Positions 9,666 through 20,251 are shown, numbered from the stretch's first letter. The stretch is 64,000 nucleotides of DNA from Kineococcus mangrovi (GCF_041320705.1 NZ_JBGGTQ010000004.1:310001-374000); one strand, 5' to 3'. Made by a program: numbers and translations. The notes: generated by a model from the sequence alone, not told the origin.

Positions 9666-11105
9666 GTGATCGCCGCGCACACCGTCGAGGACGTCCGCCG
9701 CACCGAGGCCGCCGCGATGGCCGCCCTGCCCCCCGGCACGCTCATGCAGCGCGCCGCCGCCGCCCTGGCCGTCGCCTGCGCCGACGTCCTGCGCGAGAGC
9801 GCGGGCGGGGTCAACGGCCGCTCCGTCGTCGTCCTGGCCGGGGCCGGCGACAACGGCGGGGACGCGTTGCTCGCCGCCGCCCGGCTCGCCCGCCGCGGCG
9901 CCGCCGTCACCGCCCTGCTCACCGCCGACCGCGTCCACGACGACGCGCTCGCCGACGCCCACCGCGCCGGGGTCCGCAGCCGCCCGTGGCGCGCCGGCGA
10001 CGAGGACGTGTGCGCCGCGGCCGACCTGCTGCTCGACGGCATCGCCGGGATCGGCGGTCGCGGGGGCCTGCGCCCCGCGTTCGAGGGCCTGTCGGCCGTC
10101 GACGGGCCCGCCGTCGTCGCCGTCGACCTGCCCTCGGGCCTGGACGCCGACACCGGCGCGGTGACGGGCGAGGTCCTCGCCGCCGACCTCACCGTGACGT
10201 TCGGGACGGCCAAGCCCGTCCACCTGCTGGGCCCGGCAGCCGCCCTCTGCGGGCGGCTGCTCGTCGCCGACATCGGCCTGACCGACCTGCCCGCCGCGGC
10301 GGTCGAGCGGGTGGAACCCGCCGACGTGGCCGCCCGCTGGCGCCGGCCCCGGCCCTCGGACGACAAGTACTCCCGCGGGGTCGTGGGCGTCGTGGCGGGC
10401 GGACCGGACTACACCGGCGCGGCCGTCCTGGCCGTGCAGGCCGCCGTCCGCGCCGGGGCCGGGATGGTCCGCTACGTCGGGCCCGCGCACCCGAGCGAGC
10501 TCGTCCGGCACGCCCGGCCCGAGGTCGTCGCCGGCCCCGGGCGCGTCCAGGCGTGGGTCCTGGGCCCCGGGGTCTCCCCGGACGACCCCGAGCAGCGGGC
10601 CCACGTCCGCGAGGCCCTGCGCGGCGGGGAACCGGCCGTCGTCGACGCCGGAGCCCTGGCCGACCTGCCCGCGCTCGGGCCGCAGCACGTCCTCACCCCC
10701 CACGCCGGCGAGCTGGCGCGCCTCCTCGGCGCCGACCGGTCCGCCGTGGAGGCCGACCCGCTCACCCACGCACGCCGGGTCCACGAGGAGACGGGCGCGA
10801 CCGTCCTGCTCAAGGGCACGGTGACGACCGTCGTCGGGGCCCGCGTCCTCACCGCGGCCGCCGCCCCCGCCTGGCTCGCGACCGCGGGCGCCGGGGACGT
10901 CCTGGCCGGGATCCTCGGCACGGCGCTCGCCGGCCTGCGCGACCCGCACGACCCCGAGGCCGTCGCGTGCGCGGCCGCCGACGCCGCCGTCCTGCACGGC
11001 CGGGCCGCGGCCCTGGCCTCGGCGACCGGTCCGCTCGCCGCCCTCGACGTGGCCGAGGCCGTGCCCGCCGCGCTGACCTCCCTGCCCGGGTGGGACGCGC
11101 TGTGA
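9666..11105 (+). CDS. nnr: bifunctional NAD(P)H-hydrate epimerase / ADP-dependent dehydratase
   Basis: A 479-residue two-domain repair enzyme. The N-terminal YjeF_N (epimerase) domain has AGAGDNGGDALLAAARL at about 58-74, binding the NAD(P)HX pyrophosphate. The C-terminal ribokinase-like dehydratase domain has SRGVVGVVAGGPDYTGAAVL, LTPHAGELARLLG and ATAGAGDVLAGI, the last carrying the catalytic Asp. Together they convert damaged, hydrated NAD(P)H back to the active cofactor. GTG 9666 starts MIAAHTVEDVRRTE. It sits between acpS and alr. Confidence 0.95.
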   Translation: MIAAHTVEDVRRTEAAAMAALPPGTLMQRAAAALAVACADVLRESAGGVNGRSVVVLAGAGDNGGDALLAAARLARRGAAVTALLTADRVHDDALADAHRAGVRSRPWRAGDEDVCAAADLLLDGIAGIGGRGGLRPAFEGLSAVDGPAVVAVDLPSGLDADTGAVTGEVLAADLTVTFGTAKPVHLLGPAAALCGRLLVADIGLTDLPAAAVERVEPADVAARWRRPRPSDDKYSRGVVGVVAGGPDYTGAAVLAVQAAVRAGAGMVRYVGPAHPSELVRHARPEVVAGPGRVQAWVLGPGVSPDDPEQRAHVREALRGGEPAVVDAGALADLPALGPQHVLTPHAGELARLLGADRSAVEADPLTHARRVHEETGATVLLKGTVTTVVGARVLTAAAAPAWLATAGAGDVLAGILGTALAGLRDPHDPEAVACAAADAAVLHGRAAALASATGPLAALDVAEAVPAALTSLPGWDAL

Positions 11106-11189
11106 GGCCCGCCCCGCCCTGACGCACACCCCGTGCCCGGTGGCGGTACGGGGACGACGGGTGCCGGGCCGGGCCGGTGGGGGCGCGAG

Positions 11190-11205
11190 TACCGTCGAGG
11201 GCGTG
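11190..11205 (+). promoter_or_regulatory. leaderless-type -10 element of alr
   Basis: TACCGT at 11190-11195, seven bases, then GTG 11203. It supports GTG 11203 over the open frame that extends upstream. Confidence 0.45.
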
Positions 11206-12387
11206 GACCTGCCCACCGAGCTGCCGGCCGTGGCGCTCGTCGACCTCGACGCCGTCGCCCGCAACGTCGCCGTCGTGCGCCACCGGGTCGGCTCGGCCGC
11301 GGTCATGGCCGTCGTCAAGGCCGACGCGTACGGCCACGGTCTCGTCCCCGTCGCCCGCGCCGCCCTCGCCGGGGGCGCCACCTGGCTCGGCGTCGCCCAC
11401 GTCCACGAGGCGCTGACCCTGCGCCGGGCGGGCGTCGACGCCGACGTCCTGGCCTGGATCCTCACCCCGGGCACCGACCTCGTCCCCGCCGTCCGCGCCG
11501 ACGTCGACCTGTCGGTCGCCGCCCCCTGGTCCCTGGAGACCGTCGTCGCCGCGGCCCGGGAGGTGGGCCGCCGGGCGAGGGTCCACCTGGAGGTCGACAC
11601 CGGCATGTCCCGCGGGGGCGCCTCCCCGGCCGAGTGGCCGGCGCTGCTGGACGCCGTGGCGAAGCACGTCGAGGCCGGCGACGTCGAGGTCCGCGGGACG
11701 TGGGCGCACTTCGCCAGCGCCGACGTCCCCGCCGACCCGTCGGTGCCCGCCCAGCTCGCGGCCTTCGAGGCGGCCCTCGCGACCGCGCGCGAGCACGGCG
11801 TCGACCCCGGCCTGCGCCACCACGCCAACTCGGCCGCCGCCCTCTTCGTCCCGCAGTCCCGCTACGACCTCGTCCGCGCCGGGCTCGCGGTCTACGGCCT
11901 CAGCCCCGCCCCCGACCTCGCCACGGGCGCCGAGCTGGGGCTCGTCCCGGCGATGACCCTCGCGGCCCGCCTGGCCCACGTCCGCCGCGTGCCGGCCGGT
12001 TCCGGCGTCTCCTACGGCCTGACGTACACCGTCGGTGCCGACACGACCCTCGGCCTGGTGCCCCTCGGGTACGGCGACGGCGTGCCCCGGCACGGCTCCT
12101 GGGACGGGCAGCGCTCCGGGGAGGTCCTCGTCGGCGGGGCCCGGCGCCGCATCGCCGGGCGCGTCTGCATGGACCAGGTCGTCGTCGACCTCGGCGACGA
12201 GGCCGCCGCACCCGGTGACCCCGCGGTCGTCTTCGGCCCCGGCACCGACGGCGAGGCCACGGCCGACGACTGGGCGCGGGCGGCCGGGACGATCCCCTGG
12301 GAGGTCGTCACCCGCGTCGGCGCCCGCGTCCCCCGCCGGCACACCGGGACGGCCGGCGTCCCGCACCCCTCGGAGGTTCCCGCGTGA
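11203..12387 (+). CDS. alr: alanine racemase
   Basis: A 394-residue PLP enzyme of fold type III that makes D-alanine for peptidoglycan. The PLP lysine is Lys39 in AVVKADAYGHG. The C-terminal beta domain carries the catalytic tyrosine in GVSYGLTY, and VPLGYGDGVPR and GRVCMDQVVVDLG are typical. GTG 11203 puts the lysine at the usual distance from the N-terminus. The gene heads a run in which alr, a hydrolase, tsaE and a second hydrolase are joined by 4-base GTGA stop/start overlaps. Confidence 0.96.
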   Translation: MDLPTELPAVALVDLDAVARNVAVVRHRVGSAAVMAVVKADAYGHGLVPVARAALAGGATWLGVAHVHEALTLRRAGVDADVLAWILTPGTDLVPAVRADVDLSVAAPWSLETVVAAAREVGRRARVHLEVDTGMSRGGASPAEWPALLDAVAKHVEAGDVEVRGTWAHFASADVPADPSVPAQLAAFEAALATAREHGVDPGLRHHANSAAALFVPQSRYDLVRAGLAVYGLSPAPDLATGAELGLVPAMTLAARLAHVRRVPAGSGVSYGLTYTVGADTTLGLVPLGYGDGVPRHGSWDGQRSGEVLVGGARRRIAGRVCMDQVVVDLGDEAAAPGDPAVVFGPGTDGEATADDWARAAGTIPWEVVTRVGARVPRRHTGTAGVPHPSEVPA

Positions 12388-13451
12388 GGCCCGTCCTGCC
12401 CACCCTCCCCGGCCTGCCCGTCCGCCGCCGTCCACCGCGCCGGCGCCCGGCCGGCCGCCGCGAGGAGCTGCTGCCCCTGACGGGTACCCCCGTCGAGGTC
12501 GTCACCGACGACGGGGCCCGGCTGCACGTCGAGGTCGACGAGGTGGACCGGCCGGCCGCCGACGCTCCCGCCGCCACGGTCGTGCTGTGCCACGGGTACG
12601 CCCTGTCGGCCGACTGCTGGCACTTCCAGCGGCTCGCGCTGCGCGGGCGGCACCGCCTCGTGCTGCCCGACCTGCGCGGTCACGGCCGGTCCACGCGCGG
12701 ACCGGGGGGGCCGGTGAGCGTGGCCCGGCTCGCCGACGACCTCGGCCGGGTCCTCGACGCCGTCGCCCCCGAGGGCCCCCTCGTGCTCGTCGGGCACTCC
12801 CTGGGCGGCATGACGGTCATGGAGCTCGCCGCGCGCCGGCCCGACCTGCTGGTGCGGACCACCGGTGCCGCGCTCGTCGCGACGTCGGCGGGCGGGCTGG
12901 CCGCCGTCGACCACGGGCTGCCGCTGCTCGGGCACCACCTCGTGCACTGGGCCGAGCTGGCCCTCGACCGCGCCGGCGGCCGCTACGACGTCCTCGAACG
13001 CAGCCGCCGCGTCGGCGCCGACCTCGAGCAGCGCCTCGTGCGGCACTGGAGCTTCGCCGGACCCGTCGCGCCCGAGCTCGTCCGGCTCAGCGCCCGCATG
13101 ATGGCGCAGACCCCCGTCGACGTCATCGCCGACCTGCTGCCCGCCTTCGCCACCCTCGACGAGCGGGGGGCGCTCGCGGGTCTGGCGGGCCGGCCCGTCC
13201 TCGTCGTCGCCGCCGAACGGGACCTCATGACCCCCGCCGCCCACGGCCGCGAGATCGCCGACGCGCTGCCGGAGGCCGAGCACGTCCTCGTCCGCGGGGC
13301 GGGTCACCTCGTCATGCTGGAGCACCCCGGTGTCGTGACCGCCCGGCTGGAGCGGCTGCTCGCCCGGGCCGCCGACGCGTCCGGACCACCGGCCGCGGCG
13401 CACGAGGTCGTCGTGCCCCTCACCGGTCGCGGACGCCGGGGGCGGGGGTGA
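12384..13451 (+). CDS. alpha/beta hydrolase
   Basis: A 355-residue alpha/beta-hydrolase fold enzyme. VVLCHGYALSADCW gives the oxyanion region, GHSLGGM the nucleophile elbow with the catalytic Ser, ERDLMTP the acid region and GAGHLVMLEHP the catalytic His. About 45 N-terminal residues are Arg/Pro-rich and probably not part of the fold. Its GTG start overlaps the alr stop by four bases, so translation is probably coupled. An alpha/beta hydrolase between alr and tsaE is frequent in actinobacteria; the substrate is unknown. Confidence 0.85.
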   Translation: MRPVLPTLPGLPVRRRPPRRRPAGRREELLPLTGTPVEVVTDDGARLHVEVDEVDRPAADAPAATVVLCHGYALSADCWHFQRLALRGRHRLVLPDLRGHGRSTRGPGGPVSVARLADDLGRVLDAVAPEGPLVLVGHSLGGMTVMELAARRPDLLVRTTGAALVATSAGGLAAVDHGLPLLGHHLVHWAELALDRAGGRYDVLERSRRVGADLEQRLVRHWSFAGPVAPELVRLSARMMAQTPVDVIADLLPAFATLDERGALAGLAGRPVLVVAAERDLMTPAAHGREIADALPEAEHVLVRGAGHLVMLEHPGVVTARLERLLARAADASGPPAAAHEVVVPLTGRGRRGRG

Positions 13452-13960
13452 GCGCCGCGCCGGAGGCCGCGGAGCTGCTGCTGGGCACCCCCGAGGCGAC
13501 CGCCGCGTTCGGCGAGCGCGTGGGACGGCTCCTGCGGGCCGGTGACCTCGTGCTGCTGTCCGGCGACCTCGGCGCGGGCAAGACGACCTTCACCCGCGGG
13601 CTGGCGCGGGGGCTGGGGGTGCGCGGGCCGGTGACGTCCCCGACGTTCGTCATCGCCCGCGAGCACCCCTCCCTCGTCGGCGGGCCGGTGCTGGTGCACG
13701 TCGACGCCTACCGGCTCGGCTCCCTCGCGGAGGTCGACGACCTCGACCTCGACACCGCGGCCGAGGAGGCCGTGACGGTCGTGGAGTGGGGCCGCGGGTT
13801 CGTCGAGGAGCTGGCGGGGGACCGGCTCGAGGTCGACCTCCTGCGCCCGCACGGGGCGGCCCCGATAGGCACCGACGCCGAGGGCGAAGCCCCCGTGGAG
13901 CCCCGTCGGGCGCGGGTGCTGGGGATCGGTGGGCGCTGGGCGGGGGTGCGGCTCGCGTGA
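13448..13960 (+). CDS. tsaE: tRNA threonylcarbamoyladenosine biosynthesis ATPase TsaE
   Basis: A 170-residue P-loop ATPase with GDLGAGKTT at 39-47, TSPTFVI and HVDAYRL, all diagnostic of TsaE. It works with TsaB and TsaD in forming t6A37 on ANN-decoding tRNAs. GTG 13448 overlaps the previous stop by four bases (GTGA) and the frame that is open upstream has no TsaE homology. The stop is again overlapped by the next gene. After about residue 140 the C-terminus is a low-complexity tail longer than usual. Confidence 0.95.
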   Translation: MSAAPEAAELLLGTPEATAAFGERVGRLLRAGDLVLLSGDLGAGKTTFTRGLARGLGVRGPVTSPTFVIAREHPSLVGGPVLVHVDAYRLGSLAEVDDLDLDTAAEEAVTVVEWGRGFVEELAGDRLEVDLLRPHGAAPIGTDAEGEAPVEPRRARVLGIGGRWAGVRLA

Positions 13961-14769
13961 GCGCCGAAGGGTCGCTCGCCGGGCGGACCGACGACGCCCG
14001 GGTCCACGGCTTCGCGCGCCGGCACGCGGTCCGCCCGCGGGCGGGCGTCCTGGTCCTGCACGGGTTCACGGCCACCCCGCTGTCCGTGGCGGGCTGGGCC
14101 GAGGAGTTCCACGCCGCCGGGTTCGACGTCGAGGTCCCGCTCCTGCCCGGGCACGGCACGACCGTCCCCGACTGCGAGCGCACGACGTGGGCCGACTGGC
14201 TCGGCGCCGCGCAGGCCGCGCTGGACCGGCTGGACCACGAGGTGGTCCTCGTCGCGGGCATCTCCATGGGCGGGGGTCTCGCCCTGCGGCTGGCGCAGCT
14301 GCACCCCGACCGCGTGCACGGTCTCGTCCTGGCCAACCCGGCCGTGCTCCTGGAGCCCTGGAAGCTGGCGGCGGTGCAGACCCTGGGCCGGGTCCTGCCG
14401 CGCTGGCCCGGCGTGGCCGGGGACCTGCGGGACACCTCCGCGCGGGTGCTCGCCTACGAGCGCACGCCGCTGCGCGCGCTCGTCTCCCAGACCGGCGGCT
14501 GGCGGGACGTGCGCCGCGACCTCGCCCTGGTCCGGCAGCCCGTGCTGCTGCTGCGATCGCGTGTCGACCACGTCGTCCCGGCGGCTTCGTCGCGGGCCGT
14601 GCTGGCCGGGATCTCCTCGGCCGACGTCTCGGAAGTGGTGTACGCCAACAGCTTCCACGAGCTGACGTCGGATCGCGACGCCCCCGCCGTGTTCGCCGCC
14701 TCGGTGCGCTTCGCCCGCCGCCGGGCGCACCCCGACCACCCGGGCGGGACGGGTCCGGGCCCGGCCTAG
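13957..14769 (+). CDS. alpha/beta hydrolase, carboxylesterase/monoacylglycerol lipase-like
   Basis: A 270-residue hydrolase. VLVLHGFTATPLSV is the oxyanion loop, LLPGHGT a conserved lid-side motif of Est30-type esterases, AGISMGGG the nucleophile elbow, SRVDHVVP the acid region and NSFHELT the catalytic His. The family cleaves short to medium acyl esters. It starts at GTG 13957, overlapping the tsaE stop by four bases, and lies just before tsaB. A lipase between tsaE and tsaB is unusual and its role there is not evident. Confidence 0.85.
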   Translation: MSAEGSLAGRTDDARVHGFARRHAVRPRAGVLVLHGFTATPLSVAGWAEEFHAAGFDVEVPLLPGHGTTVPDCERTTWADWLGAAQAALDRLDHEVVLVAGISMGGGLALRLAQLHPDRVHGLVLANPAVLLEPWKLAAVQTLGRVLPRWPGVAGDLRDTSARVLAYERTPLRALVSQTGGWRDVRRDLALVRQPVLLLRSRVDHVVPAASSRAVLAGISSADVSEVVYANSFHELTSDRDAPAVFAASVRFARRRAHPDHPGGTGPGPA

Positions 14770-14781
14770 ACTCCCGCCGTG
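14767..14781 (+). promoter_or_regulatory. leaderless-type -10 element of tsaB
   Basis: TAGACT at 14767-14772, six bases, then GTG 14779. Its TAG is also the stop codon of the preceding hydrolase, so tsaB may have its own promoter inside the gene cluster. Confidence 0.45.
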
Positions 14782-15444
14782 CTGCTGCTCGCGCTCGACA
14801 CCGCCACCGACGGCGTGGCGGTCGCCGCCCACGACGGGGAGCGGGTCCTCGCCGCCGCCCGGGCGGGGACGGCCCGCAGCCACAACGAGGTCCTCGTCCC
14901 GACCGTCGCCCAGGTGCTGCGCGCCGCGGGCCGGGAACGCCGCGACGTCACCGACGTGGCCGTCGGGGTCGGCCCGGGGCCCTTCACCGGTCTGCGCGTG
15001 GGGATCGCCACCGCCCGCACCCTCGCCCTCGCGTGGGGGGCCCGCGTCCACGGCGTCTGCTCCCTGGACGCCCTCGCCGCCGAGGCCGCCGCGCGGGGAC
15101 GGACGGGGGAGTTCCTCGTCGCGACCGACGCCCGCCGGCGCGAGGTCCACACCGCGCGGTACGCGGTCGCGGGCGGCTCGCTGCGGCGGACCGCGGGCCC
15201 GGACGTGCTGCGCCCGGCCGACGTGGTCGTGGACGTGCCGGTCGTGGGGTCGGGGACGCGGCTGTACCCCGACGTCCTCGGCGGGGAGCAGGGCCCGTTC
15301 GACGTCGACGGCGGGGCGCTGGCCCGGGTCGTCGTGGACGCGCTCGCCGGGCGTCCCGGTCCCGGGCTGCTGCCGCCCGAGCCGCTCTACCTGCGCCGGC
15401 CCGACGCGACGGCACCGGGGGCGCGCAAGCGCGTCACGGCGTGA
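14779..15444 (+). CDS. tsaB: tRNA threonylcarbamoyladenosine biosynthesis protein TsaB
   Basis: A 221-residue ASKHA-fold protein beginning LLLALDTATDGVAVA, with SHNEVLVPTVAQVL and GVGPGPFTGLRVGIATA, the TsaB signatures. TsaB dimerises with TsaD and, with TsaE, forms the t6A-synthesising complex. It lacks the metal-binding His pair of TsaD, as expected. The stop overlaps the rimI-like start by four bases. Confidence 0.95.
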   Translation: MLLLALDTATDGVAVAAHDGERVLAAARAGTARSHNEVLVPTVAQVLRAAGRERRDVTDVAVGVGPGPFTGLRVGIATARTLALAWGARVHGVCSLDALAAEAAARGRTGEFLVATDARRREVHTARYAVAGGSLRRTAGPDVLRPADVVVDVPVVGSGTRLYPDVLGGEQGPFDVDGGALARVVVDALAGRPGPGLLPPEPLYLRRPDATAPGARKRVTA

Positions 15445-16433
15445 CCGGCCGGGGACCCGACGTGCGGCTGCGCCTCGCGGCACCGGCCGACCTGCCCCGG
15501 CTGCAGGACGTCGAACGCGCCGCGGGCGAGGCGTTCCGGTCCCTGGGCATGACCGCCGTCGCCGACGACGACCCGCCCGCCCTCGACGTGCTCGCCGCCC
15601 ACCAGGAGGCCGGTCGCGCGTGGGTGGCGGTCGAGGGGGACGGTCCGGCCGAGGTCGTCGTCGGGTACCTGCTGCTCGACCTCGCCGGCGTCGACGGCAA
15701 CGGGCACGTCGAGCAGGTCACCGTCCACCCCGGCCACGCCCGCCGCGGCACCGGCCGGCGCCTGCTCGCCCTGGCCGCCGACGTCACCCGCGCCCAGGGG
15801 CGCCCCGCGCTGACGCTGACGACGTTCGCCGACGTGCCGTGGAACGCGCCGTGGTACCGGCGGCTGGGCTTCCGCGACGTCGCCGACCCCGGTCCGCAGC
15901 TGCGGGCCCTGGTCGCGCACGAGGCCGGGCTCGGCCTCGGCGCGTGGCCGCGCGTCTGCCTCGGGCTCGACCTGACCGGTCCGGCCCTGCGGGACATGCG
16001 CTGGTGGGACGTCGCCGACGTGCACGCCCTCGAGACCGACCTGTTCGGCCGCGGCGCCTGGAGCGTCGAGGCGTTCTGGGGGGAGCTCGCGCAGCCGAAC
16101 CGGCGCTTCCTGGTCGCCGAGGAGGACGGGCGGGTCGTCGGCTACGGCGGGATCGTCGTGGCCGGCGCCGACGCGGACGTGCAGACCATCGGCGTCGCCC
16201 GCGACCAGCAGGGCCGCGGGACGGGCCGGGCCCTGCTGCGCGAGCTGCGCGCCCGGGCCGTCGCGGCGGGCGCGAGGCACCTGCTGCTGGAGGTGCGCGC
16301 GGACAACGAGCCGGCGCAGCACCTCTACCGCAGCGAGGGGTTCGAGCAGATCGCCCGGCGGGCCCGGTACTACCAGCCCGAGGACGTCGACGCCCTCGTC
16401 CTGCGCGCCTCGATCACCGGCCCGGTCAGCTGA
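15441..16433 (+). CDS. rimI: two-domain acetyltransferase: GNAT domain fused to RimI
   Basis: A 330-residue protein, about twice the length of RimI. Residues 8-165 form one GNAT domain with the acetyl-CoA loop HARRGTGRRLL. Residues 175-330 are a RimI-type domain: MRWWDVADVHALETDLFG, IGVARDQQGRGTGRALL and EVRADNEPAQHLYRSEGF. RimI acetylates the N-terminus of ribosomal protein S18. GTG 15441 overlaps the tsaB stop by four bases and gives the whole fusion. RimI usually precedes tsaD; here a convergent gene follows with an 8-base overlap and tsaD is absent. Confidence 0.9.
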   Translation: MTGRGPDVRLRLAAPADLPRLQDVERAAGEAFRSLGMTAVADDDPPALDVLAAHQEAGRAWVAVEGDGPAEVVVGYLLLDLAGVDGNGHVEQVTVHPGHARRGTGRRLLALAADVTRAQGRPALTLTTFADVPWNAPWYRRLGFRDVADPGPQLRALVAHEAGLGLGAWPRVCLGLDLTGPALRDMRWWDVADVHALETDLFGRGAWSVEAFWGELAQPNRRFLVAEEDGRVVGYGGIVVAGADADVQTIGVARDQQGRGTGRALLRELRARAVAAGARHLLLEVRADNEPAQHLYRSEGFEQIARRARYYQPEDVDALVLRASITGPVS

Positions 16434-17601
16434 GCGGTTCCACCACCAGCGCGCTCTGCCTGCCCGCCACGCGCGTCAGCACGATCGTCGCGGGCCGGGA
16501 CCCCTTGAGCGCCAGCTGCCTGCGCAGCTGGTCGGGGTCGACGGCCGTCCCGCGCTTCTTGACGGTCAGCGGCCCCACGTCGCGGGAGCGCAGGTGCGCC
16601 CGCAGGCTCTTGAGCCCGAAGGGCAGCACGTCCAGGACGCGGAAGGACCGGGCGAACGGGGAGGTGACCTCCGCGTCCGTCGTGACGTAGGCGATCGTCT
16701 CGTCGACGAGCCGGCCGCCGAGGTCGGCCGCGACCCGCCCGACGAGACCGGCGCGGATGACGGCCCCGTCGGGTTCGTGCAGGTACCCGCCCACCCCACC
16801 GACCTCCGCGACGGGCAGGTCGGTGTCGTCGAGCTCGACCGCGGCGTCCTGGCGCACGACGCGGGCGCTGCGCCCGGTGCCCGGGACGGCCAGCGGGCCG
16901 CACCACAGCGCGCACTCGACGACCTCCCCGTCCACCGACGTCCACTGCGCCTCCGCGCCGGCCGGCACCAGCTCGTGCGGCAGGCCCGGGGCGAGCTTGG
17001 CGCCCGTCACCGGGACGCGGGCCGCGGTCGCCAGGACGAAGGACAGGGGAGGGGAGGTGGCCTCGGGGTCGAAGACGCGCCGCCCGCCCGAGGTGCGCCG
17101 GGCCGGGTCGAACCACGCCCCGTCCCCCGGCCCCAGCTCGTCCACGACTCCCGCCGTGACGTCCTCGCAGCGGACCGGGACGCCGAGGTTGTGCCCGGCG
17201 ACCGCGGCCGTGACCGGATCGGCGTCGACGGGCAGGACGGTCAGGCCCGCGTCGAGGAAGGCGAGGGAGTCGGCGCCGACCCCGCAGCCGAGGTCGGCGA
17301 CGCGCTGCACGCCGGCGGCGGCGAAGCGGCGGGCGTGCTCGCGGGCGACCACCGCGCGGGTGGCCTGCTCGGTCCCGGCGGCGGTGAGCAGCAGCCCGGC
17401 CGCCCGGGCGCCGAACTTGGCCGCGGCCCTGGCCCGCAACCGGGACTGGGTCGTGGCCAGGGCGGCGAGCGCCGGGTCGTGACCCGCGCGCCGCAGCCGA
17501 GCGGCGAGCGAGACCGGGTCGGCGTCGGTGGTGCCGGCCAGTTCGGTGAGCAGGGCGCGGCCCGCCGGCGAGAGCAGGGCGTCGACGTCGGCGGTGTTCA
17601 C
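16426..17601 (-). CDS. class I SAM-dependent methyltransferase, THUMP-like domain
   Basis: A 391-residue protein with a Rossmann methyltransferase core. [19 protein letters not shown] is the SAM-binding motif I, and [11 protein letters not shown] is the motif IV region with the DPAR signature of this family. The C-terminal part is the THUMP-like domain, with [16 protein letters not shown] and VKKRG. RNA methylation is the family expectation, but the substrate is unproven. The start GTG 17601 is chosen because upstream of it lie the CIRCE operators of groES. The gene is convergent with rimI and divergent from groES, a common actinobacterial position. Confidence 0.85.
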   Translation of the reverse strand: MNTADVDALLSPAGRALLTELAGTTDADPVSLAARLRRAGHDPALAALATTQSRLRARAAAKFGARAAGLLLTAAGTEQATRAVVAREHARRFAAAGVQRVADLGCGVGADSLAFLDAGLTVLPVDADPVTAAVAGHNLGVPVRCEDVTAGVVDELGPGDGAWFDPARRTSGGRRVFDPEATSPPLSFVLATAARVPVTGAKLAPGLPHELVPAGAEAQWTSVDGEVVECALWCGPLAVPGTGRSARVVRQDAAVELDDTDLPVAEVGGVGGYLHEPDGAVIRAGLVGRVAADLGGRLVDETIAYVTTDAEVTSPFARSFRVLDVLPFGLKSLRAHLRSRDVGPLTVKKRGTAVDPDQLRRQLALKGSRPATIVLTRVAGRQSALVVEPLS

Positions 17602-17631
17602 CCGGAGGATGCTCTCAGAGCCCCCCTGCGT

Positions 17632-17658
17632 CTGGCACTCGTCAGGGCTGAGTGCTAG
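17632..17658 (+). promoter_or_regulatory. CIRCE operator 1 (HrcA site)
   Basis: CTGGCACTC, nine bases, GAGTGCTAG. This matches the CIRCE consensus TTAGCACTC-N9-GAGTGCTAA at 16 of 18 arm positions. HrcA binds CIRCE to repress heat-shock genes. A TAGCGT hexamer at 17656-17661 overlaps the right arm and may be the groES -10 box. Confidence 0.92.
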
Positions 17659-17676
17659 CGTCTCGCGCAGCGTCGG

Positions 17677-17701
17677 TGGCACTCCCCGGTGGGGAGTGCC
17701 A
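17677..17701 (+). promoter_or_regulatory. CIRCE operator 2 (HrcA site)
   Basis: A perfect 11-3-11 palindrome whose core TGGCACTC-N9-GAGTGCCA matches CIRCE. It starts 45 bases downstream of the first operator, about four helical turns, which would allow HrcA dimers to bind the same DNA face. Both lie upstream of groES. Confidence 0.92.
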
Positions 17702-17806
17702 ACGGGGCAGCGGCCGTCCGGCACCCGCGACGACGGTCGTCCGCTCCCCACCGTTCCGACCGTCCCGCACACCAGTTCGCTGAAGCAGAAGGGGAGGGCC
17801 GCACCA

Positions 17807-18103
17807 GTGTCGGTCTCCATCACTCCGCTCGAGGACCGCATCGTCGTCAAGCCGCTCGACGCGGAGCAGACGACCGCTTCCGGTCTCGTCATCCCGGACA
17901 CCGCCAAGGAGAAGCCCCAGGAGGGCGAGGTCCTGGCCGTGGGCCCGGGCCGCGTGGACGACAACGGCAACCGCGTGCCGGTCGACGTGTCCGTCGGCGA
18001 CAAGGTCATCTACTCCAAGTACGGCGGCACCGAGGTGAAGTACGGCGGCGACGAGCTGCTGATCCTCTCGGCGCGCGACGTCCTCGCCAAGGTCGCCAAG
18101 TAA
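17807..18103 (+). CDS. groES: co-chaperonin GroES
   Basis: The 98-residue product starts [19 protein letters not shown] and has the mobile loop [10 protein letters not shown] that docks on GroEL, then the roof and [21 protein letters not shown] 17807 lies ten bases after GGGGAGGG. Control by HrcA is indicated by two CIRCE elements upstream. A strong hairpin separates it from groEL1. Confidence 0.98.
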   Translation: MSVSITPLEDRIVVKPLDAEQTTASGLVIPDTAKEKPQEGEVLAVGPGRVDDNGNRVPVDVSVGDKVIYSKYGGTEVKYGGDELLILSARDVLAKVAK

Positions 18104-18118
18104 GCGGCACGAGGTCCT

Positions 18119-19821
<1,703 letters not shown>

Positions 19822-19851
19822 CCCCTCCTGACCGCGTCCGTCCGCGGACGC

Positions 19852-19890
19852 ACGAAGGGCCCGGTCCCCTGGGGGGACCGGGCCCTTCGT
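19852..19890 (+). terminator. terminator hairpin after groEL1, shared with whiB
   Basis: Perfect 18-base arms, 19852-19869 and 19873-19890, with a three-base loop. It lies between convergent groEL1 and whiB and can serve both strands. Confidence 0.85.
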
Positions 19891-19948
19891 CGTTCCGGGC
19901 ACTGCTGCCGTGCGCCGCACCACACCGCGCACGGGGTGGAGCGGGGTG

Positions 19949-20251
19949 TCAGCCGACGGCGCGCATCCCGCGCCGACGCTCGGTCGCGTAGACGGCTTCG
20001 CGGTCGTCCTCGGTCATGCCGCCCCACACGCCGTAGGGTTCGCGCACCTTCAGCGCGTGCTTGCGGCACATCTCCAGGACGGGGCAGCCGGCGCAGATGG
20101 CCTGGGCGGCCGCGTCGCGGTTGCGGCGGGCGGGGCCACGCTCACCCTCGGGGTGGAAGAAGAGGTTCGGGTCGGCTTCGCGGCAGGAGCCGTCGAGCTG
20201 CCACTCCCAGACGTCGGCGACGGGTCCGGGGAGACGAGAGATCTCGGCCAT
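19949..20251 (-). CDS. whiB: WhiB-family Fe-S transcription factor, WhiB3/WblA type
   Basis: A 100-residue WhiB protein with four cysteines, Cys23, Cys53, Cys56 and Cys62 (C-X29-C-X2-C-X5-C), that bind a [4Fe-4S] cluster. EPYGVWGGMTEDDR is the turn that contacts sigma factor region 4, and the basic tail ERRRGMR binds DNA. LPGPVADVWEWQLDGSCR and FFHPEGERGPAR agree with the WhiB3/WblA subgroup, and whiB3 neighbours groEL1 in mycobacteria too. It is convergent with groEL1 and divergent from the MerR-type gene. Confidence 0.93.
   Translation of the reverse strand: MAEISRLPGPVADVWEWQLDGSCREADPNLFFHPEGERGPARRNRDAAAQAICAGCPVLEMCRKHALKVREPYGVWGGMTEDDREAVYATERRRGMRAVG

Noticed and set aside
9150-11828. 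An 892-codon minus-strand frame opposite acpS, nnr and alr
   Set aside because: It is the antisense of three well-recognised enzymes and has no domain of its own.
17528-17806. N-terminal extension of groES
   Set aside because: The frame is open but contains both CIRCE operators and the promoter; GroES has its normal length from GTG 17807.
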